Assembly (NCBI RefSeq): GCF_022179065.1
Contig: NZ_BPQD01000015.1
Coordinates: 93,185-157,184, forward strand
From: Methylobacterium adhaesivum
GTDB lineage: Bacteria > Pseudomonadota > Alphaproteobacteria > Rhizobiales > Beijerinckiaceae
Direction of reading: 5' to 3'
Length of the DNA: 64,000 nucleotides
Positions 50,558-59,806 of the stretch are shown here, in pieces. The position numbers and the translations under genes were made by a program. Numbering within the stretch: position 1 is the stretch's first letter; each line of letters begins with the position of its first letter. Below the pieces are notes generated by a model. It saw only the letters and a program-made list of their open reading frames with translations, did no database searches and was not told where the DNA came from.

Positions 50558-51223
50558 CTATCGGAACAGAGCGTCGAACAGGTTCTGCGGCGGCGCCGGG
50601 GGGGCCGGAGCCGGACCCTCGTTCGACGGGAAGAACTTTCGCGAGGGCTTCTGCTTCGGCTGAACAGGCACACCGCGCGGGGCCTCCACGTCCACCTGAC
50701 CATTGGGATTGACCTGCTGGGCCGTGCGCGTCGCGTCCTGCCCGCCGCGCTGGCGCCGGGGCTTCTCGGATTTCGCGGCCGCGACCGGCACGTCCTCCTG
50801 CTCCTTGGCCTCGGCGATGACGTCTGCCCCACCCTTACAATCGACCAGCCACACGTCGTAGATCGGATGCTCGATGGCGTGGAGCCCCGGGCTCGCGGCG
50901 AACATCCAGCCCGTGAAGATGCGGCGATACTTGCTGTCGAGGGTGACTTCGTCGACCTCTAGGAAGGCCGTGGTCTTGGGGCTCTCCGTCGGCGGGCGGC
51001 TGTAGCAGACGCGGGGGGTGAGCTGGAGCGCCCCGAACTGAACGGTCTCGTCGACGGCCACCTCGAACGACACGATGCGTCCGGTGATCTTGTCGAGGCC
51101 CGAGAACACGGCGGTCGGGTTCTTGATTTTGTCGGCCCGCGCCGGCAACGCGCCGAAACCGAGGCTGAGGGCTAGGGCGGCGAGAACGGCGTTTCGCGAA
51201 GTCCGTGCGGTGTTGCGGCTCAC
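50558..51223 (-). CDS. Exported DUF2155 protein
   Basis: A 221-residue exported protein conserved in alphaproteobacteria: signal peptide (LAALALSLGFGALPARA), then KIKNPTAVFSGLDKITGRIVSFEVAVDETVQFGALQLTPRVCYSRPPTESPKTTAFLEVDE and IFTGWMFAASPGLHAIEHPIYDVWLVDCKG, the DUF2155 core, with two Cys. The C-terminal 80 residues are Pro/Arg/Gln-rich and variable. The GTG at 51223 has GGGAG upstream and starts at the signal peptide; an ORF to 51343 is rejected. Function unknown. Confidence 0.9.
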   Translation of the reverse strand: MSRNTARTSRNAVLAALALSLGFGALPARADKIKNPTAVFSGLDKITGRIVSFEVAVDETVQFGALQLTPRVCYSRPPTESPKTTAFLEVDEVTLDSKYRRIFTGWMFAASPGLHAIEHPIYDVWLVDCKGGADVIAEAKEQEDVPVAAAKSEKPRRQRGGQDATRTAQQVNPNGQVDVEAPRGVPVQPKQKPSRKFFPSNEGPAPAPPAPPQNLFDALFR

Positions 51224-51317
51224 GGCTCGCTCCCTTGGCAGACGCGCCGAGGGCTGAGGGCGACGCGCCCCGCGTTTAAGTGCGCAACATTGGTGGAAAA
51301 AGGGCCGCGCCCGAGAA

Positions 51318-51734
51318 TCAGTCGCCCGGGGTCCAGGGTGCATAGTCGCCCGTGGCCGCCGGGCGCTGGCCGGTGCTGAGCTGCGAGCCCTTGGGGCGGT
51401 AGGCGCCCCACGTCCCCGTTAGATTCTCGACATGGGGCTTTTGCCATTCGCGAGGGGTGTAGGCCTCCTCGCTCGGCGGCACGTCGGCGTTGTGGCATAG
51501 CCAGGAGCGCCAGCCGGGCGGCACCTTCGAGGCGTCGGCATAGCCGTTGTAGACGACCCAGCGCCGCTCCGTACCAACCGACCGGTCGATGAGCGGCCCT
51601 TGCGCACGGTAATAGACATTGCCGTCGTCATCCATGCCGACCCGCTGCCCCTGGCGCGCCGTGTAGAGGGCAAGCGACATCGTCTGCCCGTTCCACCAGG
51701 TGAAGATCCGCAGAAGCGTGTCCTTGAGAGCCAT
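51318..51734 (-). CDS. NADH dehydrogenase accessory subunit NDUFA12-like
   Basis: A 138-residue protein matching the NDUFA12/B17.2 family, an accessory Complex I subunit shared by mitochondria and alphaproteobacteria: LLRIFTWWNGQTMSLALYTAR, VGMDDDGNVYYR, RRWVVYNGYADASKVPPGWRSWLC and YTPREWQKPHVENLTGT. The ATG at 51734 starts the conserved region; a longer frame to 52022 is rejected. It lies upstream of the DUF2155 gene on the same strand, the conserved alphaproteobacterial order. Confidence 0.93.
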   Translation of the reverse strand: MALKDTLLRIFTWWNGQTMSLALYTARQGQRVGMDDDGNVYYRAQGPLIDRSVGTERRWVVYNGYADASKVPPGWRSWLCHNADVPPSEEAYTPREWQKPHVENLTGTWGAYRPKGSQLSTGQRPAATGDYAPWTPGD

Positions 51735-52237
51735 CGCGTTCGCCTGAGAAGGGCCGTCTTGCCCTGTGCCGTCGATCGGCGGGACTATGGTGACGGCCGG
51801 GCCGGGTGTCCAGCGCGCGTCCGCGACTGCGCCCGGATTGTCACAACGCTGCGCCATTAACCATGTGACTGACTGCCCGATCCGGTGCCGAACCTGTGCG
51901 CCGTCAGATTCCTCGGACCGATTCCGTGAGACCCAAGGCGCACTTATCCGAATGTCGCAGCTATCCACAGGATTAAGGTCGCCGACACAACATCTAGTCA
52001 GGAACATAGCCAGCGCACACAAGTTGTTGACGTGACGGGATCGAACGCGTTAGCGTTCGAATGTCGCCGGAGCGATCCGATCCTTCAGCGGCTCAGCGAT
52101 TTCGCCCGATCAGACATAGCGCCCCGCGAGCGTTCGCGAGCGCATGCCCGATCGGGACTAGCCTACGCACTTCAAGGACAGGGCCCGGCTTTTCGAGGCG
52201 GGCCGCCAACGTCGCCAATGGGCGGGAGACAGGTTTC
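51735..52237. other. Divergent regulatory region between the NDUFA12-like gene and nrdJ
   Basis: 503 bases with no supported gene. It holds two probable NrdR boxes (51985-52032) and an 8-bp perfect hairpin with GTTA loop (52041-52060), then other short GC-rich inverted repeats around 52123-52140. No B12-box sequence of a cobalamin riboswitch was found. The nrdJ promoter should overlap the NrdR boxes. Confidence 0.6.
51985..52032. promoter_or_regulatory. Probable tandem NrdR boxes upstream of nrdJ
   Basis: Box 1, ACACAACATCTAGTCA (51985-52000), matches the NrdR consensus ACACWATATATWGTGT at about 12 of 16 positions; box 2, ACACAAGTTGTTGACG (52017-52032), at about 10 of 16. They start 32 bases apart, close to three helical turns, as expected for co-operative NrdR binding. 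NrdR represses ribonucleotide reductase genes when dATP is high. Position before nrdJ supports the call. Confidence 0.6.
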
Positions 52238-55200
52238 ATGCGGTTCGAGCGTCGCCTCACCACGGCCGGGCAATCCCCCTACGCCACGATTCCCTTCCGG
52301 AAGACCCTGAGCGAGATCCGTAATCCGGACGGTTCGGTGGTGTTCCGCCTCGAGGGCATCGAGGTTCCGGAGAGCTGGAGCCAGGTCGCCAGCGACGTGC
52401 TGGCCCAGAAGTACTTCCGCAAGGCCGGGGTGCCGGCCCGCCTGAAGAAGGTCGAAGAGAACGACGTGCCGTCGTTTCTGTGGCGTTCCGAGGCCGACCT
52501 CGCGGCCCTGGCCGAGGTGCCGGAAGCCGAGCGTTACGTCTCCGAGACCTCCTCGACGCAGGTCTTCGACCGCCTCGCCGGCTGCTGGACATACTGGGGC
52601 TGGAAGGGCGGCTACTTCTCGTCGGAGGAGGATGCCAGCGCGTTCCTCGACGAGCTGCGCTTCATGCTCGCCCGCCAGATGGTGGCGCCGAACTCGCCGC
52701 AATGGTTCAACACCGGCCTGCATTGGGCCTACGGCATCGATGGGCCGGCGCAGGGCCACTACTATGTCGATTACCGCACCGGCGAACTGACGAAGTCGGC
52801 CTCCTCCTACGAGCATCCGCAGCCCCACGCCTGCTTCATCCAGGGGGTGCAGGACGACCTCGTGAACGAGGGCGGCATTATGGACCTGTGGGTCCGCGAG
52901 GCGCGCCTGTTCAAGTACGGCTCCGGCACCGGTTCGAACTTCTCCATGCTGCGCGGCGAGAACGAGAAGCTCGGCGGCGGCGGCAAGTCGTCCGGCCTGA
53001 TGTCGTTCCTGAAGATCGGCGACCGGGCGGCAGGCGCCATCAAGTCGGGCGGCACCACGCGGCGCGCAGCCAAGATGGTCATCGTCGACATCGATCACCC
53101 CGATATCGAGCAGTACATCGACTGGAAGGTGAAGGAGGAGCAGAAGGTCGCCGCGCTGGTCACGGGCTCCAAGATCGTCTCCAAGCACCTCACTGCGGTG
53201 ATGAAGGCCTGCACCCAGTGCGAGGCGGAAGGGGATGCCTGCTTCGACCCCGAGCGCAACCCCGTCCTGAAGAAGGCGGTGAAGGCCGCCCGCAAAGACA
53301 TGGTGCCGGATTCCTACACCAAGCGGGTGATCCAGTTCGCGCGCCAGGGCTTCACCAAGATCGATTTCCCCGTCTACGACACCGACTGGGATTCGGAAGC
53401 CTACCTCACGGTGGCGGGTCAGAACTCCAACAACTCCGTCTCCCTCACGGACGACTTCTTGCGCGCCGTCGAGAACGACGCGCCTTGGCAGTTGAAGGCC
53501 CGCACCACCGGCAAGACCACCAAGACCCTGCCGGCCCGCGAACTCTGGGAAAAAATCGGTGAGGCCGCCTGGGCGTCCGCCGATCCGGGCCTGCACTTCA
53601 ACACCACGATGAACGACTGGCACACCTGCCCGGCGGGCGGACGCATCCGCGCCTCGAATCCGTGCTCGGAGTACATGTTCCTCGACGACACCGCTTGCAA
53701 CCTGGCCAGCGCCAACCTGCTGACGATGTACGACCGCGCCACGAACCACTTCGACGTCGCGGCTTTCGAGCACCTCAACCGCCTCTGGACGGTGGTGCTC
53801 GAGATCTCGGTGATGATGGCGCAGTTCCCGTCGAAGGAGATCGCGGAACTGTCGTTCCGCTACCGGACGCTCGGCCTCGGCTACGCCAACATCGGCGGCC
53901 TCCTCATGAGCATGGGCCTCCCCTATGATTCCGACGCGGGCCGGGCGCTCGCGGGGTCGCTAACCGCGATCATGACGGGTGTCGCCTATGCCACCTCGGC
54001 CGAGATGGCCGGCGAACTCGGGGCCTTCCCGGCCTACGAGGAGAACGCCGACGCCATGCTGAAGGTGATCCGCAACCACCGTCGCGCCGCGCACGGCGAG
54101 GCCGAGGGCTACGAGTTCCTCTCGATCAACCCGGTGCCCCTGGATCTCGCCAACATTCCGCAGGCCGATCTCGCAGACCGAGCTCGCCACACCTGGGACC
54201 GCGCCCTACAGCTCGGCGAGGAGCACGGCTTCCGCAACGCCCAGGCCACCGTCATCGCGCCGACGGGCACCATCGGTCTCGTCATGGACTGCGACACCAC
54301 CGGCATCGAGCCGGACTTCGCCCTCGTGAAGTTCAAGAAGCTCGCCGGCGGCGGCTACTTCAAGATCATCAACCGCGCCGTCCCTGACGCCCTGCGGACG
54401 CTCGGCTACCGCGAATCCGAGATCGCCGAGATCGAGGCTTATGCCGTCGGCCACGGCTCCATGGGCCAGTCGCCGGCCATCAATGCCGGCTCGCTCCGGG
54501 CCAAGGGCTTCACCGACGACAAGATCGCGGCCGTGGAGGCGGGTCTGAAATCCGCCTTCGACATCAAGTTCGTGTTCAATCGCTGGACGCTCGGCGACGA
54601 CTTCCTCACGGGCGTCCTCAAGGTGCCGGCCGAGAAGCTTGATGACCCGGCCTTCGAGATCCTGCCCTTCCTCGGCTTCTCGAAGAAGGACATCGAGGCG
54701 GCCAACACCCACATCTGCGGTGCCATGACCCTCGAGGGCGCGCCCTTCCTCAAGGCCGAGCACTACGCCGTGTTCGATTGCGCCAACCCCTGCGGGCGCA
54801 TCGGCAAGCGCTACCTCTCCGTGGAGAGCCACATCCGCATGATGGCGGCGGCCCAGCCGTTCATTTCGGGCGCCATCTCCAAGACCATTAACATGCCCAA
54901 CGACGCCACCGTCGAGGATTGCAAGAACGCCTACCGCCTGTCCTGGACCCTCGCCCTTAAGGCCAACGCCCTCTACCGGGACGGCTCGAAGCTGTCCCAG
55001 CCCCTGAACTCGGCCCTCATCGCCGACGAGGAGGAGGACGCCGAGGAGGCCGTCGAAGCCCTGGTGGCGGCGCCCGCCGCCGCTAAGGCGGCGCAGCTCG
55101 CCGAAAAGGTCGTGGAGCGGGTCATCGAGCGCGTCGAGCGCATCCGGTCCCGCGAAAAGCTGCCTGACCGGCGCAAGGGCTACACCCAGAAGGCCGTGGT

Positions 55201-55966
55201 CGGCGGCCACAAAGTCTACCTGCGCACGGGCGAGTACCATGACGGGCGCATCGGCGAGATCTTCATCGACATGCACAAGGAGGGCGCCGCCTTCCGATCG
55301 TTGATGAACAACTTCGCCATCGCGATCTCCATCGGCCTCCAGTACGGCGTGCCCATGGAGGAGTATGTCGATGCCTTCACCTTTACCCGCTTCGAGCCGG
55401 CGGGCTTCGTACAGGGCAACGACGCCATCAAGAACGCGACCTCGATCCTCGACTACGTGTTCCGCGAGCTCGCGATCTCGTATCTCGGCCGCATGGACTT
55501 GGCCCATGTCGATCCCTCCGACATCGGCAACACGGTGATGGGCAAGGGCGAAGGGGAGGGCGCTCGCGGCGACAAGCCGGATCCCGTGGCCGCCAACGTC
55601 GTCTCGCGCGGCCTCCTGCGCGGCTCGGCCGATCGCCTCACCCTGATCCAGGGCGGCCCGGCTGGCGGCACGGTGGGCGTGGGCGCACCGAGCACCGGCG
55701 TTACGGCTCCGGCGGGCGGCGTGGTTCATGCCCTGCGCGGCGCAACGGCCCTCAAGGCGGAGCCATCCCTCGCCGGCATCGCAGACGTCCTGGTCGAGGC
55801 GCTGCCCTTCGCCAAGCCGGAGCGCACGGTCTCCGACCGGCGCGCCGAGGCCAAGATGAAGGGCTACGTCGGCGAAGCCTGCCCGGAATGCGCGAACTTC
55901 ACCTTGGTCCGGAACGGGACCTGCCTGAAGTGCGATACTTGCGGCGGCACGACGGGGTGCTCGTGA
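52238..55966 (+). CDS. nrdJ: Class II (adenosylcobalamin-dependent) ribonucleotide reductase NrdJ
   Basis: NrdJ makes deoxyribonucleotides using adenosylcobalamin, without oxygen dependence. The 1242-residue protein has the B12-RNR N-terminal region ([26 protein letters not shown]), substrate and radical region [19 protein letters not shown] and [26 protein letters not shown], the finger-loop region [48 protein letters not shown] and a C-terminal zinc/redox domain with [28 protein letters not shown]. The ATG at 52238 is chosen because it begins the conserved region; the longer frame from 52061 runs through the leader. It is probably the aerobic and microaerobic housekeeping reductase here, since no nrdAB is in view. 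Confidence 0.95.
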   Translation: MRFERRLTTAGQSPYATIPFRKTLSEIRNPDGSVVFRLEGIEVPESWSQVASDVLAQKYFRKAGVPARLKKVEENDVPSFLWRSEADLAALAEVPEAERYVSETSSTQVFDRLAGCWTYWGWKGGYFSSEEDASAFLDELRFMLARQMVAPNSPQWFNTGLHWAYGIDGPAQGHYYVDYRTGELTKSASSYEHPQPHACFIQGVQDDLVNEGGIMDLWVREARLFKYGSGTGSNFSMLRGENEKLGGGGKSSGLMSFLKIGDRAAGAIKSGGTTRRAAKMVIVDIDHPDIEQYIDWKVKEEQKVAALVTGSKIVSKHLTAVMKACTQCEAEGDACFDPERNPVLKKAVKAARKDMVPDSYTKRVIQFARQGFTKIDFPVYDTDWDSEAYLTVAGQNSNNSVSLTDDFLRAVENDAPWQLKARTTGKTTKTLPARELWEKIGEAAWASADPGLHFNTTMNDWHTCPAGGRIRASNPCSEYMFLDDTACNLASANLLTMYDRATNHFDVAAFEHLNRLWTVVLEISVMMAQFPSKEIAELSFRYRTLGLGYANIGGLLMSMGLPYDSDAGRALAGSLTAIMTGVAYATSAEMAGELGAFPAYEENADAMLKVIRNHRRAAHGEAEGYEFLSINPVPLDLANIPQADLADRARHTWDRALQLGEEHGFRNAQATVIAPTGTIGLVMDCDTTGIEPDFALVKFKKLAGGGYFKIINRAVPDALRTLGYRESEIAEIEAYAVGHGSMGQSPAINAGSLRAKGFTDDKIAAVEAGLKSAFDIKFVFNRWTLGDDFLTGVLKVPAEKLDDPAFEILPFLGFSKKDIEAANTHICGAMTLEGAPFLKAEHYAVFDCANPCGRIGKRYLSVESHIRMMAAAQPFISGAISKTINMPNDATVEDCKNAYRLSWTLALKANALYRDGSKLSQPLNSALIADEEEDAEEAVEALVAAPAAAKAAQLAEKVVERVIERVERIRSREKLPDRRKGYTQKAVVGGHKVYLRTGEYHDGRIGEIFIDMHKEGAAFRSLMNNFAIAISIGLQYGVPMEEYVDAFTFTRFEPAGFVQGNDAIKNATSILDYVFRELAISYLGRMDLAHVDPSDIGNTVMGKGEGEGARGDKPDPVAANVVSRGLLRGSADRLTLIQGGPAGGTVGVGAPSTGVTAPAGGVVHALRGATALKAEPSLAGIADVLVEALPFAKPERTVSDRRAEAKMKGYVGEACPECANFTLVRNGTCLKCDTCGGTTGCS

Positions 55967-56601
55967 GGCGACCCGCTCGACTTGACCATCACGACGAGCA
56001 GCATAACATTTCGTTTTTAGCGGTGTTTCTGACTATTAGAACGGCATAAAGATGCGTCTGAGGAGAAGGCGTGCGGAGCGATCCGCGCGCCTTTCTATTT
56101 GTCTGCAAAGCCTTACGGGTCAGGGGAGGGAAGCGCGGGGACCGAAGCCGAGTCGCATTGAAAGAGCCTGCTACCTGGGATGGGGGACGTCTAAGGCCGA
56201 CTTGCCTCGCAACACACCGACGGCGTCCCGTGCCGACTATCAGGGTCGGAGGGGAGGGGGCCTACCCGCCCATCGCACCATGCCCGGCAAAGGCGGTTCG
56301 CCGACGGGGGTGGTGCCGGCTTGTTTATGCGTGAGAACCCGTTGCTCGTCTCACGCTACACACGGTCCATCATCGAGATCGGCGCAGGAGGCCCCGATTG
56401 CGTCCACGACGTACGCGGACAGCGCGCCGCCCCGTCGAAGGCTGCCCCTGACAGCAGAGCTGCCGCTGCCATCCTGGACGAATCACCCGAGGGATGGCTG
56501 GCCCGGTAGATCCAGATCGGTAAAGTCACCGTAAGGGTAGCGCGTCACGCACCGTAACCGCGACTGGCGAGCTAAATGGCGAAGCGCCGGCTGGATAGAC
56601 C
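55967..56601. other. Intergenic region with nrdJ terminator, no supported gene
   Basis: 635 bases. Short ORFs such as 56071-56334 have no recognisable features. The only clear element is the hairpin terminator at 56066-56100. The junction also marks the change from core to accessory gene content. Confidence 0.55.
56066..56100 (+). terminator. Intrinsic terminator after nrdJ
   Basis: A 12-bp stem (56066-56077 with 56082-56093, one T-G pair) with a GCGA loop is followed by the T-rich TCTATTT. It lies about 100 bases after the nrdJ stop. Confidence 0.8.
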
Positions 56602-57618
56602 ATGACCGCTGTTCGACCGGATAGCGGGAATCCGCGCCGCGTCCTCGTTCTTGGGGCGACGGGCACCATTGGCCGGGCAACCGTGCGCGCTCTGGTGTCA
56701 CGCGGTCACGAGGTCGTTTGCCTTGTCCGGCGCTCGACCGTCACCGCGATCCCGGGAAGTTCGGTTCAACCGCCTGGTGTATCCGCGGGTGCCGCCGAAC
56801 GGGTCGTGGACTTGACCGATCCGTCGTCGCTGGCGCGCGATGGGATCCGGAGTGAATCTTTCGACGTTCTGGTGTCGTGCCTCGCGTCACGCACCGGATT
56901 GCCCGAGGATGCGTGGGCGATCGATTACGAGGCGCACGTAAGCGCCCTTCACGCGAGCCGGGCAGCCGGTGTCACCCACGTCGTGCTGCTGTCGGCGATC
57001 TGCGTCCAGAAATCGATCCTCGCGTTTCAGCACGCCAAGCTCGCCTTCGAAGCGGTGCTGGTCGCGTCGGGCCTGGATTACACGATCGTGCGGCCAACGG
57101 CGTTCTTTAAATCGCTCTCGGGGCAGATCGAGCGCGTGAAACGCGGCAAGCCGTTTCTCGTTTTTGGGGATGGAACGCTGACGGCCTGCAAACCGATCAG
57201 CGACGACGATCTGGGCCGCTACCTCGCGGACTGCCTCGACGATGGTGAACGGCGCAATCGCATTCTGCCGATTGGCGGGCCGGGCGAAGCGATCACGCCG
57301 AAGGCCCAGGGAACGGCGCTTTTCGCATTGCTGGAGCGAGAGCCGCGCTTCACGCACGTCCCGGTAATGCTGTTGGATGTGATCATTGCCGTCCTGGCGA
57401 TGATCGGACGATGGGTGCCGACCCTGGCCGCGAAGGCGGAACTCGCGCGAATCGGCCGCTACTACGCCACCGAATCCATGCTCGTGCTGGATCCGGCGAC
57501 TGGGCGATACGACGCGCAGGGTACGCCCTCCACGGGGTCGGAGGCGCTGTTCGACCATTATGCGCGCGTGATCCGTGGCGAGGCAGTCGCCGAGCGCGGC
57601 GACCACGCGGTGTTCTGA
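56602..57618 (+). CDS. bciA: Divinyl (proto)chlorophyllide 8-vinyl-reductase BciA
   Basis: BciA reduces the 8-vinyl group of divinyl chlorophyllides with NADPH in bacteriochlorophyll synthesis. The 338-residue protein is an atypical SDR with GATGTIG at 18-24 and a signature stretch LLSAICVQKSILAFQHAKLAFEA, the pattern shared by BciA and plant DVR enzymes, then YTIVRPTAFFKSLSGQIERVK and KPISDDDLGRYLADCL. The start is the first in-frame ATG; no strong ribosome-binding site is seen. No other bacteriochlorophyll gene is adjacent, so it is dispersed from the photosynthesis cluster. Methylobacteria are often aerobic anoxygenic phototrophs, which fits. Confidence 0.88.
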   Translation: MTAVRPDSGNPRRVLVLGATGTIGRATVRALVSRGHEVVCLVRRSTVTAIPGSSVQPPGVSAGAAERVVDLTDPSSLARDGIRSESFDVLVSCLASRTGLPEDAWAIDYEAHVSALHASRAAGVTHVVLLSAICVQKSILAFQHAKLAFEAVLVASGLDYTIVRPTAFFKSLSGQIERVKRGKPFLVFGDGTLTACKPISDDDLGRYLADCLDDGERRNRILPIGGPGEAITPKAQGTALFALLEREPRFTHVPVMLLDVIIAVLAMIGRWVPTLAAKAELARIGRYYATESMLVLDPATGRYDAQGTPSTGSEALFDHYARVIRGEAVAERGDHAVF

Positions 57619-57681
57619 CGAAGCTCAGGTCCTAAGAGACATTCGGCCTTCATCCGCCCACCTGCGTAGGGCTGACAACCG

Positions 57682-58419
57682 TTACGCTGGCACCGGCCCC
57701 CGGCCCAGCGCATCGTCCGCCAGGCGGCGGAAGGCATTTGCAAGCCGTGCGGTCAAACGTGACAGCGGCGAGCGCCACAAACCGAACCCATCGTCGCAGA
57801 GCGGATCGTTGACGACGGGACTGCCGTCCTGGCCAACCAATACGTTTCCGACGTTCGGATCGAGGGCACGTGGCGATGCGGCGCGGAGCGTTGCGACAAA
57901 GGCTTCGTATTTCGGCCAAGCGGCTCTGAAGTCTTCTCGTATGCCATCGAAGCTCGAATGATCGATCCTCGGCTCGTAGGCCGGCCATTCTGCCTTGAAC
58001 CGCTCGCGAACGCCCTCGTCCACGAGCACGCTGGGATGGTCCGCGATGACGGCGTGTGCGTAAGCCAGCCACCAAGTATCCAAGGAGGGCGTGCTCAAGC
58101 GCGAGCCTACCGTCATCAAGGCACCACAGCGGCTGACGGAGAGGTCATGGACACGCGGCGCATGTGGCCCATCGGACCCTGCAAACCCCTTGCGGATCAG
58201 GGCGGCATAGTCGCCAAAGCCATCGGCTTTGCGCGCGAGGCGCACGACGACCTCGGGATGGTCAGCGTGCGCATGGACGGAGCCGTGATAGCCGTAGCCG
58301 ATTTCGGCCCAGCCAGTGGCGATGAGCGAGGCATGCGCCTTGGCGGCCGAGCGTTCGACGATGCCGAGGGCGACCAGCGACGGTTTTACGACCTTGTCTC
58401 TGTTCCTGAATCCCAGCAT
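57682..58419 (-). CDS. Uncharacterised protein with kinase-like fold
   Basis: A 245-residue protein not matched to a named family. Residues 41-47 (GYGYHGS) then VHA and VVVRLAR look like the glycine loop and beta-3 strand of a protein-kinase-like fold. Residues 187-206 (DPNVGNVLVGQDGSPVVNDP) look like the catalytic Asp, metal Asn and Asp-Pro of small-molecule or phage-encoded kinases. No usual Lys is seen in beta-3 (Arg60 may substitute). The ATG at 58419 has AAGGAG upstream. It lies beside a HAD phosphatase gene. Kinase-like assignment is inference; activity unproven. Confidence 0.6.
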   Translation of the reverse strand: MLGFRNRDKVVKPSLVALGIVERSAAKAHASLIATGWAEIGYGYHGSVHAHADHPEVVVRLARKADGFGDYAALIRKGFAGSDGPHAPRVHDLSVSRCGALMTVGSRLSTPSLDTWWLAYAHAVIADHPSVLVDEGVRERFKAEWPAYEPRIDHSSFDGIREDFRAAWPKYEAFVATLRAASPRALDPNVGNVLVGQDGSPVVNDPLCDDGFGLWRSPLSRLTARLANAFRRLADDALGRGPVPA

Positions 58420-58670
58420 CGCGCTTCTCCTTCCTGCCACACGAGGAACCGACGCGACGCACCCGCCGGAGCTGCGCGGAGGCAGAACCAGAGGGATCAG
58501 CCGGACGGGCGGGGCCGGCGAAGGTCAGGGAGACCGTGTCGATGTCAGGATCAGCGTGACGTGTCCGTCACACCACTGTCATGCAATGACCGGCGGTCCT
58601 GGAAAGTTCAAGTGCTACGGAAGCGTAAACCGCTACGCGATCGATCTGCGCTGTCCCGTCGCAGGTTCTG

Positions 58671-59231
58671 TCAGGCCGTCGCCGCTCGCGCGAGGATGCT
58701 ACGCGCCAAGATGCCATCCTCTTCCGAAAGACCGTCTTCCGCATTGGGCTGGACATGCTGGCCCGCATGGGTAGGGCCGACCGCCACGTCGTCGAGGACA
58801 AGGTAGTTCGTAATCCGGTTCCGCGTCACGTGTTCGGCTATCTCGTCGCCCCGTCGGGCACTCTCAGCAGGGAGCATTGCGCCCGTCTCGGGATCCCGGC
58901 TCGTCGGCAGGATGGCGGTATGCCAGTCCGGATGGAAGCAGTCATCGGGCAGGCCGGCTTCGAGCAGGGTCGGACGACAATCGGCGACGCGCCACGTCGA
59001 CGAAACCACGATGCGCGCGTCGAACGCTCTCACCAAAGCAGAGACGCGGGCGATTTGAGCCGGGTTCAGCCTGTCTTTGCCCGCCTTCCGCTGATAGGCG
59101 ACCGTCGTGACCACCCCATCAATATCGAGGTAGATCGTCGGCCGTCCCGCGCCATCGTGCTGGTTCAAGAAGCCGAACTCCGCCCCGGATAGCGGTTCTC
59201 CATCCGCTGCCGCACGGCTACAGGGCAACAC
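58671..59231 (-). CDS. HAD-type phosphatase/kinase-associated domain protein
   Basis: A protein of about 187 residues with an HAD fold like the HAD domain of Swiss-army-knife RNA-repair proteins: motif I YLDIDGVV (D36, D38), SSTWR at 77-81 as motif II, and LVLDDVAVG (D147, D148) as the late acidic pair. It would dephosphorylate nucleic-acid ends or a nucleotide. The GTG start at 59231 is uncertain; TTG follows immediately, and the conserved part begins only at about residue 31. It is encoded near, and on the same strand as, the kinase-like gene, with a 251-base gap. Confidence 0.75.
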   Translation of the reverse strand: MLPCSRAAADGEPLSGAEFGFLNQHDGAGRPTIYLDIDGVVTTVAYQRKAGKDRLNPAQIARVSALVRAFDARIVVSSTWRVADCRPTLLEAGLPDDCFHPDWHTAILPTSRDPETGAMLPAESARRGDEIAEHVTRNRITNYLVLDDVAVGPTHAGQHVQPNAEDGLSEEDGILARSILARAATA

Positions 59232-59364
59232 CAGAGGCGTCCAGTGCGCTCCTTACCTCAGGCCTGCGGTTTCGGGATCCGAGAAACGCTGCTTCAGACA
59301 CGAATAGGAGGGCGCTCCAAGCGGCCGGGCTGGGTGTCGGCGTTGATCGTCATGATCCAAACAG

Positions 59365-59391
59365 AAAAACGGCGGAGCTTCTGCCCCGCCG
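59365..59391 (-). terminator. Intrinsic terminator of the small-protein operon
   Basis: On the minus strand, the 9-bp stem (59391-59383 with 59378-59370, one G-U pair) with an AGAA loop is followed by five T. It begins 33 bases after the stop of the 32-codon ORF. Confidence 0.85.
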
Positions 59392-59424
59392 CCATGCCGT
59401 ACGGTGATGCCGCCAGCACACCCC

Positions 59425-59523
59425 CTATGAGCCGATCATGGCTTGGGACGCACCGATGATGGTGAAGGCCAGACCGCCCGCGAACGCGCCGGCCATGGCG
59501 TAGGAAAACCCCTTCAGCAACAT
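59425..59523 (-). CDS. Putative 32-residue hydrophobic small protein
   Basis: A short ORF, M-L-L-K then GFSYAMAGAFAGGLAFTII and GASQAMIGS, that is almost wholly hydrophobic or small residues and looks like a single membrane helix with glycine/alanine packing faces. GAGGT lies 7 bases before the ATG. The ORF starts 22 bases after the stop of the small exported protein at 59546 and is followed by a good terminator, so the three elements form a compact transcription unit. Too short for family recognition; coding status rests on the ribosome-binding site and context only. Confidence 0.55.
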   Translation of the reverse strand: MLLKGFSYAMAGAFAGGLAFTIIGASQAMIGS

Positions 59524-59545
59524 GTGAGCGACCTCAAGAGTCCGA

Positions 59546-59806
59546 TCAGCAGCGGTTTCCGCCCGAGGTCTGGCCGTACTGCATCACGGGGAAGTTCTGC
59601 TGGTTGGCGTTGCCCTCGGCGGCCGAACTCATCGGGCAGCCACCATAGGCCGGCACGCGAGAGGGGGCATAGAGCGAACCGGTGGTCTCGACCTCAGACC
59701 CGAACGAGGTGTAGCGGGAGGTCGGACGCTCGGCGGCCATAGCGGACGAGATCGAAACAACGCCAAGGACAAGAGCGGCGGTGGCGGTGGCGATACGGGT
59801 CATCAT
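59546..59806 (-). CDS. Small exported protein with C-terminal GxTSGG motif
   Basis: An 86-residue exported protein: signal peptide (AALVLGVVSISSAMA-AE), a central YTSFGSEVETTGSLYAPSR and a C-terminus EGNANQQNFPVMQYGQTSGG then NRC. The end matches the repeat seen in proteins A and B (48744 and 49319) and in the protein at 33745. Two Cys (one central, one the final residue) suggest a disulphide. Two adjacent ATGs (59806 and 59803) could start it. A 32-codon ORF follows on the same strand. Confidence 0.75.
   Translation of the reverse strand: MMTRIATATAALVLGVVSISSAMAAERPTSRYTSFGSEVETTGSLYAPSRVPAYGGCPMSSAAEGNANQQNFPVMQYGQTSGGNRC

Noticed and set aside
51735-52237. Cobalamin riboswitch upstream of nrdJ
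   Set aside because: No B12-box-like sequence or matching stem set was found; NrdR boxes explain regulation better.
56052-56534. ORFs of 160 and 87 residues after nrdJ
   Set aside because: No recognisable motif, overlap the nrdJ terminator hairpin and show random-like composition.
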